This document shows positions 7,331 through 15,213 of a stretch of 24,164 nucleotides of DNA, piece by piece. Source of the DNA: an uncultured Lentisphaeria bacterium. GTDB taxonomy: Bacteria > Verrucomicrobiota > Lentisphaeria > Oligosphaerales > Oligosphaeraceae. The stretch spans positions 1 to 24,164 of the forward strand of contig CAKUJM010000040.1 of NCBI GenBank assembly GCA_934661755.1. The letters run 5' to 3'. The notes beneath the pieces are model-generated. The model had not been told where the DNA came from, ran no database searches, and saw only the letters and a list, made by a program, of their open reading frames with translations. The position numbers were made by a program, and so were the translations under genes. The stretch's first letter is position 1. Each line of letters starts with the position of its first letter.

Positions 7331-8125
7331 ATGACCAGTTTCAAATCCGCGCCATCGTTGTCCATTGCCGGCGGGCGCCACGCCGGCTTCTTCACGCTCA
7401 TTGAGCTGCTGGTGGTGATCGCGATCATCGCCATATTGGCGTCGATGCTGCTGCCGGCATTGTCCAAGGCGCGGGAGAAGGCCCGCGCCACGTCCTGTGT
7501 GAACAACCTGCGCCAGATCGGCCTGGCGTTCGTCATGTACGCCGATGAGAACAACGACTGGATCATCTGCGAGCGGGAAAAGGGCAACAGCGGCGTCAAT
7601 GGCTGGTTCTGGCATCGCGTCCTCCAGAACCTGAACTACACTGGCACCGGAAAGGCGATGACCGGCAGCGGCAGCCCCCGCCGTGCCGGATTGTTCTGCT
7701 GTCCGTCCGACCGGACCTCGCCGATGGTGGCCAGCAGAGGAAATGACTACGTCAGTTATCTGTCCAACGGCAATTTGAACAGCAGATACGTCGAGGAGGA
7801 CAACCCCGCCGGCAACTGGGGGCTGCACCACTACACCTTCACCCGGCTTGGCGGGCTGAAGAAGGGATCGTCGCGATCGGTGCTGGTGATGGACGGCATC
7901 CCGCATGGCGATGGCGACAGCGTCGTGATCTTCACTGCCGAGCACTACAACAGATCCGCCAATCCATACGATGTGGCGGCTCCGCAGTACTATGTCGCAT
8001 TGCGGCATGGCGGGCGCGCCAACCTGCTGCGCGCAGACGGGCATGTCGACAACATCCAGGGGCCGATTGGCGATACCGGCAGCAACTGCAAGCTGCTCAA
8101 CTGTGACATCTACGAAGAGCGGTAG
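7331..8125 (+). CDS. Type II secretion/type IV pilin-like pseudopilin with H-X9-DG motif
   Basis: This 264-residue protein has a short basic leader and the class III prepilin segment GFFTLIELLVVIAIIAIL (residues 19-36). It would be cut by a prepilin peptidase and anchored by that helix, with a globular C-terminal domain outside the inner membrane. Near the C-terminus His226, nine residues, then Asp-Gly (236-237) form the H-X9-DG motif of the processing-associated domain typical of Lentisphaerae and Planctomycetes. The ATG at 7331 is chosen because AAGGAGGAA ends just upstream with ideal spacing; the open frame back to 7205 is probably untranslated leader. One oddity is that the conserved Glu falls at +6 rather than +5 after the only Gly. 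It leads an operon and is 9 bases from the secreted GH2-like gene, suggesting a role in export or surface display. Confidence 0.93.
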   Translation: MTSFKSAPSLSIAGGRHAGFFTLIELLVVIAIIAILASMLLPALSKAREKARATSCVNNLRQIGLAFVMYADENNDWIICEREKGNSGVNGWFWHRVLQNLNYTGTGKAMTGSGSPRRAGLFCCPSDRTSPMVASRGNDYVSYLSNGNLNSRYVEEDNPAGNWGLHHYTFTRLGGLKKGSSRSVLVMDGIPHGDGDSVVIFTAEHYNRSANPYDVAAPQYYVALRHGGRANLLRADGHVDNIQGPIGDTGSNCKLLNCDIYEER

Positions 8126-8134
8126 CCGTCCAGC

Positions 8135-11100
8135 ATGAAAAACGTGCGCACCTTCATCCTGCTGTGCATTTGCGCGGCCATTGCCATCGCGGCGCCACTG
8201 CACGGACTCGACCTGCTGTCGGAATTGGAATGGCAGGACAATGGCAGCCTGCATGTGGAGAAGCTCAGCGGCGAGGGGGGGACCCGCCTCATCTTCACCC
8301 TGCCCAGAACCGCCGAGCCGCAGAAGTTCATCAACTGCACCGGGCGCTTTGACGGCATCCGGGACATTGGGGGCTTCACCTCCCTGAAAATCACCGCCCG
8401 GACCATCAGCGGGCAGAAAATCCCCATCGGCGTATCCTTTCCGTGTTCCGGCGGCTATTTTCAGACGCAATGGAGCCATGGGACCACCGGCGCCGCCAAC
8501 CGGGATTTTATCTTCGCGCGGGACGCCTTCAGCAAGCTGCGTGATCCGGATCTGTCACAAGCCAGGGGCATGATCCTCAATTTCGGAATCTTCGGCTGCG
8601 ACACCTCAAAGGCGGATCTGGCCTTGGAAATCACGGAGATGGAGCTGTCCGGGGAGAATGACGGCTTTCTTATCCCCCGCCCCGCCGCCGGCGTGATCAT
8701 CGACGGCGCCTACCAGAAGGACTGGGGATACGAGAATGTGCTTTATCTGTGGACGCCGCCGCGCTTCCTGTCCATGCGCGAGGCGGATGGAGAATCCGGC
8801 GGCGAACCGGCGGCCACCCGCGCCGAGTTCTCCCTGATGGCCGACAGCGACAAACTGTATTTTCTGGCATTGGTTGCGGACGACACCCCCGGCGGCGGCA
8901 TTTCGCCGCAGGAGCCCTGGAACAACGACTCGGTCGAGTTGTTCCTTTCCGCCGGCGTGCCGGAGCGCGCCTATTCCGACCAGAGGCCGCTGCGCGAAAG
9001 CGGCTTCCAGGTCATTTTCGACGCCTCGCAGTCGGGCAAGCCGTTTTTGTTTGGCGGCAATGGCACTGCGGATGACGTCAAGGCATCGCTGGTCCAGGGC
9101 GACGTAACCATAGGCGGGAAGCTCCAGCGGGGATATGTCCTGGAGGCGTCGATGCCGCTGGGGCTGTTTCCCAAAGGCGTGCCCGCCAAGGGCGGCCTGA
9201 TCGGCTGGGCGATCAAGCTCAACGACACCGCCGGCAGCCACCAGACCCTGCCGGCATCGCTGGCTGCGCCGGAGCGGAGCATCAACGGCTACGGCATGTC
9301 CTGGCTGGAAACCAGGATGAAGGAGAATTTCCGGGGATATGCCTTTGGCGACACCGCCGCGCAGCCGTGCTGGCCGGAGCGGTACAATGGCGGCACCACC
9401 CCCATCTGGCACAAGGATTTCACCCAGCGCCGCCCGCTCACCTCGCTGTCAGAATGCCTCTACCTCAACGGCCTGTGGGCGGTGCAGGGCGTCAGGAGCG
9501 CAGAGCAGTCCCCGGAATCCGGAGAATGGCGCTATGCGCCGTTGCCGCTGGGCATCTCCTGGGCCACGCCGACATTCAGGCTTGACTCCCGTGGGCGGCT
9601 TGCCGACTGCCACTACACGGAGATCGTCGGAAGCCAGGAGGACAGGCGTCATTGCCTGTGGTATGAACGCACCGTCAGGATTCCGCCGGAATGGCGTGGC
9701 CGGGACATCACCTTCCAGATCGGCCATGCCGATGGCGAAGTGTCGGTCCATATCAACGGCAAGCCCGCAGGAATCCTGGACGCCTCGAAAAAGCGCAGCG
9801 GCCGTGTCAACGACCTGCTGCATTTCGGCGCGGACAACCGCATCGACCTGCTCTACACCGGCGTCATCAACCCGCGCATCACCCCGAATGGCGGCTTTGG
9901 CATCACCGGCGACCTGGCATTCGTGGCGGACTCCGGCAATGGCAGCCTGAAGGACATCTGGGTTCGCCAGGCTTCCGGCATCGACGGCGGCTTCCGGATC
10001 GAAGTCCGGTCGGATTTCCCGCGCTGCCAGGATCTGGAGCTGACCCTGTTTTCGGATGACGGCACCCAAATCCATCAGGCGCGGATCGCACCCGGACAGG
10101 AAAGCACCGTCTTCACCGGCGCAGTCAGCAATTTCCCGCAGTGGAGCGGCGCGCATCCGCATCTATGCACCGCCCGGGTCCGCGCGTTCGACCGCGACGG
10201 CGCCTGCGTCGATGAAATGAGCACGCGCTTCGGTTTCCGCACCTTCGAGGTGCGCGACGCGCGTTTCTTCCTCAACGGCCAGCCCATCCGGCTGCGCCAC
10301 ACGCCGATCGCCAGCGACGCATCCGAAGTCTACGACCCCGGATTTCTCGATCATGCGCGGACGCTTGGATTCAATGCCGTCTACCTCCATGCGGGAAGCG
10401 CCGGCAACAACCAGGCGCTATTCGAGCTGCTCGACCGCAAGGGCTTCCTCGCATTCTGTCCAATCTCCGACCGGCTTGCGGATGAACAGACAATCGAGGA
10501 GCTGCGGCGCTACCGCAACCACCCCGCCAATATCGGCTATGTCAGCGACCCGTATGGGCAGTTCATCTTCAATGGCCTGGGGCAGACGCCATTCCAGGTT
10601 GATGACGACTTCCTGCCGGACAGCCGGAAAGCCCGCGAAGTCGGGGCCTTCCTGAAGAGGCGCCAGGCGCTTTTTGCCCAGGGCGACCCGGAACGGCCGT
10701 ATATCGCCCAGGCCACCGGGAATCTCCCCGGATCCATGCGCATGAGCCACCATTATCCGACCGGCGCACTCAATTTGCTGGACCGCATGATGTTCCATTA
10801 CCCATGGTCAAGGCGGGCCGTCAAAAAGCTGCCGCTTTCAATCTATGAGGCGGGATGCCGTTCCATCCAGGAATTCGACTTGCGACACTGCGACGATTCC
10901 TTCCCGGTCAGCGGCAAAAAGGATCTGCTGACCTGGCGGATGCTCAATTTCGAGGCCGCGTCGCGCTTCATCGGCGACCGTGCCTTCGACAATTGGCTGG
11001 AGGCCGAAAAGCTGATCTTCCGCGCCAGCATGCGCAATTACCGCATGAATGGCGTGGACTCGTTCACACCATGGGGGCGGCTCTGGCATTCCAAGCCGGC

Positions 11101-13483
11101 ACCGCGCAAGGGCGTCTTCGCGGAGCATGACAACCGCAGGCTCTCATGGCGGCATTTCACCGCACCGCAGTCGGAATGCTATGAAAGCCAATGGATGAAA
11201 ATGAATAGCTGGTATTATCGCCTACGCGCCCTGCCCGACCGGCCATGGCCGGCGGAATATGGCCAGCCTGGCGACCGCATCGAACCAACCATCTTCACCG
11301 ACATCTATGAGCGCGAAATGCAGCCGCTGTTCTGCATGCTGGCCGGCCCGGAAGGCGACCTTTTCTCCCAGGATCACAACTACTATGGCGGCGAAAACGT
11401 CCGCCGGACTGTCTTCGCGGTGAATGACGACCTCGGCGAACGACGATTCATGGCCAGGGCCGTGCTCGTGGCCGACGGCAGGACAATCGGCGAAAACGAG
11501 TTCCCCGTCGCCGTCGCCCCCGGTGAAATGAAGGCCATGCCGGTTGATTTCAAGCTTCCGGAGGTATCCCGCCGCACTCCGGCCCGGCTGGCGCTGCTGG
11601 TCGACGGACGGCTCGCGGACGAATACACCCTCACGCTCTTCCCGCCCCGTAATCCCGCGCCGTCGCAAATGGACGACACGCTGGGGATCCTCGGCGACAG
11701 CCAATGGCTGGAGAAGGCCGGCATCCGCGGCCGGATGCTGGCGGCGGATACGGCCGTCCCGGACGGCATCACGCGGATAATTGTCGGCAGCAACGCCTTC
11801 AGAGGCGCCTTCACCGCCAAATGCCTGGAGGAGTTCCTGTCGCGCGGCGGACAGATCCTGATGTTCGAGCAGGACGATGCCACCCAATTCGGACACCACG
11901 CCCGCGAACGCCGCCTGGAGCACGCCTTCATCGCCGACGCATCCTCGCCCGTGGTCACCGGACTCCGGGACGAGGATCTGTCCTTCTGGCGCGGACGCGC
12001 CCAAAGCGTTTCCGACCAGTCGCTTCCCCACCCGGCATACCGGTACGGCATCGCCCCCGGAGTGGCCATCCCGCATCTGACCAACCGGAACCTGGTCGCC
12101 GGACGCACCGTCGAGCTGCCATCGTACGGCACTTTCCGGCCAATTGTCACCGGCGGCTATGACCGCGAAGAGGCGGTGGTGCTCGAGGCGCGCTCCGGCC
12201 ATGGCCGGCTGCTGCTCTGCATGGCTGATCTCCGCACCCGATACGGAATCGACCCGGCGGCGACCATCCTGGCCGACAATCTGCTGGCCGAATTGGCGCG
12301 GCCGGCACCGCCGCTTCACCCCGCGGTGCGCTACAGCGGCGATGACGACGGGCGGCAATTTCTGGAGTCGCTGGGCATTGGCATCGACCACGCCTCGCCA
12401 GTCGGCGTCCTCGGCAAAGATGGCCATCCCGACCAGCTTGGCGATGCCGGCACCATTGTCCGGCTGCCATTTTCGGGCGCCATCCCGGAGGCTGTCGCTG
12501 CCAAAACGCACCAGATTTGGTGCAGCGCCTGCCCGCGCTACTGGGACGGGCAGTTCTCCGGCACTCTTGAACTGCTTGAGGACCAGCGTCCCGGCACCGA
12601 CTTCCCCGCGGCAGCCGGACCGGCATTCGCCGGCTTGAGCGCCTGCGACTTCTACTTCTTCGAATTGCCGGAGCTGGAGCAGTGCCGGTTCACCGGCGAT
12701 GCCGCCCCCGGACGCCTCTCTCCGGCGGGGATTGCCGGGGAGGCGCAATTGGGAAACCGGCGGCTGGTCGTCTGCGGCGTCGACCCGAGGCGGATCAAAT
12801 CCGGCGAAAGCCGCGGCAAGGCCTGGCGAATCTGGTCGGTGCTCTTCACCAACCTCGGCGTCGCCAGCAGCCACCGCATCCGCTTCACCGACTCCCAGCA
12901 TGACCTGAGCCGCCAACCGTGGTTCCTTGCCACCGATCCGGATGGCAGCGGCCAGGCGAAGGGATTTGCCGAGGGCGGCTGCCCGCCCGACAGGCTGCGT
13001 CCGATCATCCCGGGAATCATCTGGGAAGCCCAGGGCGTCACCGCCCCCAACCCCAACCTGCCGGACAACGCCCCCGGCTCCGCCTACGACGGCTACGCGT
13101 GGTACTTCACCACCATCACCTTCCCGGAGGCACCCGCAGGAACACTTTACTTCCATGTCAACGGGCTGCGCGACATCCCGACATTCCAGCGCACCGAACA
13201 GCAAAGCGACCTGTATCTCAATGGGCAGAAGCTGCCGCCGCCGGACGGGGTATACAATGGCTATCTCGGCGGCCCGGGCGCCCGGCTATGGCAATTCGAC
13301 GCCGGGCGTTTTCTCCATGCGGGTGAAAACCGGCTGGCTTTGCGCGTGTATAATTCGCAGGGCGCCGGCGGCATCGACAAGCTGCCGGTGCGCATCGAGC
13401 GCCCCGGGATTAACGACAACTTCCTGCTGCCGTACGAATTCCGCCAATCGAAATACACCAACCTCTTCTTCTGGTGCTGGTAG
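8135..13483 (+). CDS. Large secreted multidomain GH2-like glycoside hydrolase (clan GH-A fold)
   Basis: A 1782-residue protein with a signal peptide (MKNVRTF, then hydrophobic residues to about 20-24). Domains by inspection are: a beta-rich region (25-175); a CBM9/DOMON-like carbohydrate-binding domain (about 186-400, with WNNDSVELFL at 262-271); a GH2-type jelly roll (about 435-600, including VSVHINGKPAG); an Ig-like domain (603-700); and a GH2-like barrel (705-1010) starting FFLNGQPIRLR. A Rossmann/GATase-like domain (about 1178-1300) and a C-terminal galactose-binding-like domain (about 1645-1745, LYLNGQKLP) follow. The barrel has RNHPANIGYVSDPY where GH2 enzymes have RNHPS...GNE, so the usual acid/base Glu is missing; Glu905 in SIYEAG is a candidate nucleophile. 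It may bind or cleave a galactose-containing polymer. It starts 9 bases after the pseudopilin stop and ends 1 base before the next ATG. Substrate and activity are unproven. Confidence 0.85.
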   Translation: MKNVRTFILLCICAAIAIAAPLHGLDLLSELEWQDNGSLHVEKLSGEGGTRLIFTLPRTAEPQKFINCTGRFDGIRDIGGFTSLKITARTISGQKIPIGVSFPCSGGYFQTQWSHGTTGAANRDFIFARDAFSKLRDPDLSQARGMILNFGIFGCDTSKADLALEITEMELSGENDGFLIPRPAAGVIIDGAYQKDWGYENVLYLWTPPRFLSMREADGESGGEPAATRAEFSLMADSDKLYFLALVADDTPGGGISPQEPWNNDSVELFLSAGVPERAYSDQRPLRESGFQVIFDASQSGKPFLFGGNGTADDVKASLVQGDVTIGGKLQRGYVLEASMPLGLFPKGVPAKGGLIGWAIKLNDTAGSHQTLPASLAAPERSINGYGMSWLETRMKENFRGYAFGDTAAQPCWPERYNGGTTPIWHKDFTQRRPLTSLSECLYLNGLWAVQGVRSAEQSPESGEWRYAPLPLGISWATPTFRLDSRGRLADCHYTEIVGSQEDRRHCLWYERTVRIPPEWRGRDITFQIGHADGEVSVHINGKPAGILDASKKRSGRVNDLLHFGADNRIDLLYTGVINPRITPNGGFGITGDLAFVADSGNGSLKDIWVRQASGIDGGFRIEVRSDFPRCQDLELTLFSDDGTQIHQARIAPGQESTVFTGAVSNFPQWSGAHPHLCTARVRAFDRDGACVDEMSTRFGFRTFEVRDARFFLNGQPIRLRHTPIASDASEVYDPGFLDHARTLGFNAVYLHAGSAGNNQALFELLDRKGFLAFCPISDRLADEQTIEELRRYRNHPANIGYVSDPYGQFIFNGLGQTPFQVDDDFLPDSRKAREVGAFLKRRQALFAQGDPERPYIAQATGNLPGSMRMSHHYPTGALNLLDRMMFHYPWSRRAVKKLPLSIYEAGCRSIQEFDLRHCDDSFPVSGKKDLLTWRMLNFEAASRFIGDRAFDNWLEAEKLIFRASMRNYRMNGVDSFTPWGRLWHSKPAPRKGVFAEHDNRRLSWRHFTAPQSECYESQWMKMNSWYYRLRALPDRPWPAEYGQPGDRIEPTIFTDIYEREMQPLFCMLAGPEGDLFSQDHNYYGGENVRRTVFAVNDDLGERRFMARAVLVADGRTIGENEFPVAVAPGEMKAMPVDFKLPEVSRRTPARLALLVDGRLADEYTLTLFPPRNPAPSQMDDTLGILGDSQWLEKAGIRGRMLAADTAVPDGITRIIVGSNAFRGAFTAKCLEEFLSRGGQILMFEQDDATQFGHHARERRLEHAFIADASSPVVTGLRDEDLSFWRGRAQSVSDQSLPHPAYRYGIAPGVAIPHLTNRNLVAGRTVELPSYGTFRPIVTGGYDREEAVVLEARSGHGRLLLCMADLRTRYGIDPAATILADNLLAELARPAPPLHPAVRYSGDDDGRQFLESLGIGIDHASPVGVLGKDGHPDQLGDAGTIVRLPFSGAIPEAVAAKTHQIWCSACPRYWDGQFSGTLELLEDQRPGTDFPAAAGPAFAGLSACDFYFFELPELEQCRFTGDAAPGRLSPAGIAGEAQLGNRRLVVCGVDPRRIKSGESRGKAWRIWSVLFTNLGVASSHRIRFTDSQHDLSRQPWFLATDPDGSGQAKGFAEGGCPPDRLRPIIPGIIWEAQGVTAPNPNLPDNAPGSAYDGYAWYFTTITFPEAPAGTLYFHVNGLRDIPTFQRTEQQSDLYLNGQKLPPPDGVYNGYLGGPGARLWQFDAGRFLHAGENRLALRVYNSQGAGGIDKLPVRIERPGINDNFLLPYEFRQSKYTNLFFWCW

Positions 13484-13484
13484 A

Positions 13485-15074
13485 ATGACCGACCCCGCAC
13501 CAATCATTGCGTCCCCGCTGCCTCCCAGCGGCTATCACGCCGAATACCGCGTCAATCTCCCGGAAAACGCATTCTTCCTCTACTCGACCTCGAATGGCAT
13601 GTCCATGCGGGAGCCCATGGCGCCGATTCGGGACGCAGGAGCCCACAACAGCGCCTTCCCCAGCGATGACGTCATCATCATCGGCGACTCGGAGAAAGCC
13701 ATCTACGTCCTGATCGGCGCCCTGACGGCATTGCGCTCGCTGACCCACTTGACTGCCCTCAAGCGCGCCGGACGCTTCCACGCCATCACCGTCTGGCAAC
13801 CGGAAATCGGCCCCGATGAAAAGCCGGAGGAGGTCATCATCCTCACCGGCAGCGACTGGCGCGCGCTGCTGGTGCAATATGCCGAGGCGGCAAGCCAGGC
13901 CAACCGCATCGGGATGCGTCCACGGCCTCCCCGGCTCACCGGATATTGCTCGTGGTACTACTATTACGACAAGCTGTCCCAGGCGGACTTCCTGCATAAC
14001 CTCGCGGCCATCCGGCAGACAGCGGAACGGGATGGCCGGCCGATGCTGTCAATCATGCAGATCGACGACGGCTACCAGCCTTTCCAGGGTGATTGGCTGG
14101 AACGCAGCGACACCTGGCCGGACCCCATGGAAACCGTCGCCGCGAAAATCCGCGCCGCGGGCATGACGGCGGGAATCTGGCTGATGCCATTCGTCGTCTC
14201 CACCGCCAGCCGGGTCTACCGCGAGCATCCGGAATGGCTGGTGCGGAAGGACGACGGGAAAATCGCCATGGTCCAGGGTTGGTCGCCCGCCCCCAACCAC
14301 CTGTGGTGCTTTCTTGACATGACCATCCCCGCGGTGCGCGCCCACATCCGAAAGGTCTGCCGGACCCTCCATGACTGGGGATTCCGGTACTTCAAGCTCG
14401 ACGGACTCTCCTTCGGGCTGTATCCCGGCCGCTACCACGACCCCCATGCCACCGCGGTAAGCGCATTCCGGCAGGGGATGCAATGCATCCGCGAAGCGCT
14501 GCCCGACGCCACCATCCTCGCCTGCGGCCCCGTATTCCTGCCATGCCTCGGATACGCCGATTCCTGCCGGTGCGGCAATGACACCAAGGCCGACTGGCCA
14601 ATGCTTGCGGATGCCGTCCACGGCGCGCTCTCCCGATGGTGGCAATTCGACCGCTGGCATTGCGCCGATCCGGATGTCATCATCGTGCGCCATGACCGAT
14701 CCACTCTCACCGACGGCGAACGCCGGATCTCCGCCCTGGCCGCGATCCTGAGCGGCGTGGCGTTCACCAGCGACCGCATCGACCTGCTTTCGGAATATGA
14801 AAAACACCTGCTCCGGCTGGGACTGGAGCTGCATGTCACCGAATTGATGCCGCAGAAATGGGACTACCGGAAATGGGATACGGTCTTCACCGGCAGGCTG
14901 AACGGCGGCAACGCCCTGGCCGTCATCAACGACGGCGAATGCGAAATGCCAATCTTCCTGCCCGAGTTCGGATTCACCGCCACCGCGCATGAACTGCTGT
15001 ACCCGCTCGGCGAATGCCACGGCACCGTCACCATCCCCCCGCATGACGCCATGCTCTTCGCGGAAAACGGCTGA
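13485..15074 (+). CDS. Second GH36-type alpha-galactosidase-like glycoside hydrolase
   Basis: A 529-residue cytoplasmic protein of clan GH-D. A short N-terminal beta region (1-145) precedes the barrel: GYCSWYYYYDKL (153-164), IDDGYQ (193-198), AGIWLMPF (229-236), and FKLDG with nucleophile Asp306. CGPVFLPCLGYADSCRCGND (347-366) follows, where Asp366 fits the acid/base position. It lacks most of the N-terminal beta-sandwich of classical GH36 and differs clearly from the other GH36 of this locus, so it is probably a different subgroup with a different linkage or chain-length preference. The frame is open far upstream, inside the preceding gene, but the ATG at 13485 lies 1 base after that gene's TAG, and the overlapping part is a shadow reading. 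Translational coupling is likely. Raffinose-synthase-like or N-acetylgalactosaminidase activity cannot be excluded. Confidence 0.9.
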   Translation: MTDPAPIIASPLPPSGYHAEYRVNLPENAFFLYSTSNGMSMREPMAPIRDAGAHNSAFPSDDVIIIGDSEKAIYVLIGALTALRSLTHLTALKRAGRFHAITVWQPEIGPDEKPEEVIILTGSDWRALLVQYAEAASQANRIGMRPRPPRLTGYCSWYYYYDKLSQADFLHNLAAIRQTAERDGRPMLSIMQIDDGYQPFQGDWLERSDTWPDPMETVAAKIRAAGMTAGIWLMPFVVSTASRVYREHPEWLVRKDDGKIAMVQGWSPAPNHLWCFLDMTIPAVRAHIRKVCRTLHDWGFRYFKLDGLSFGLYPGRYHDPHATAVSAFRQGMQCIREALPDATILACGPVFLPCLGYADSCRCGNDTKADWPMLADAVHGALSRWWQFDRWHCADPDVIIVRHDRSTLTDGERRISALAAILSGVAFTSDRIDLLSEYEKHLLRLGLELHVTELMPQKWDYRKWDTVFTGRLNGGNALAVINDGECEMPIFLPEFGFTATAHELLYPLGECHGTVTIPPHDAMLFAENG

Positions 15075-15102
15075 CGGAGGAAGACTGAACGCCGTTCCCC
15101 AC

Positions 15103-15156
15103 AAAGCATCCAAAGCATCCAAAGCATCCAAAGCATCCAAAGCATCCAAAGCATCA
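15103..15156. repeat. 9-bp tandem repeat (AAAGCATCC), about 6 copies
   Basis: Five perfect copies of AAAGCATCC and a sixth with one change lie between the stop of the second GH36 gene (15074) and the terminator stem, which begins at the last base of the array. The unit length is a multiple of three and reads KAS repeatedly in one frame. However, no start signal or sensible protein surrounds it, so I treat it as a non-coding repeat in the operon's 3' untranslated region. Confidence 0.93.
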
Positions 15157-15191
15157 AGGCCGCCCCCGGGAATCCCAAGGGCGGCCTTTTT
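15156..15191 (+). terminator. Strong rho-independent terminator of the sugar operon
   Basis: A perfect 10-bp stem, AAGGCCGCCC (15156-15165) with GGGCGGCCTT (15179-15188), has a 13-base loop that can fold further (GGG/CCC). It is followed by a T run at 15187-15191. It lies about 80 bases after the second GH36 stop and 23 bases before the end of the convergent fusA gene. Read from the fusA side the stem is the same, but the following T run is poor, so it mainly serves the plus strand. Confidence 0.9.
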
Positions 15192-15213
15192 GCGGCAATG
15201 CGGTTCTGTAAGC

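Noticed and set aside
11222..13204. 660-codon minus-strand frame
   Set aside because: Lies entirely opposite the GH2-like gene; low-complexity GC-rich composition and no recognisable motif.
12927..13484. N-terminal extension of the second GH36 gene
   Set aside because: Overlaps the GH2-like gene in another frame and is Arg/Pro/Ser-rich; the ATG at 13485 directly follows the upstream stop.
15103..15156. CRISPR-like array
   Set aside because: Head-to-tail 9-bp repeats with no spacers and no cas genes; the 114-bp and 74-bp repeats at the right end also lack regular spacers.
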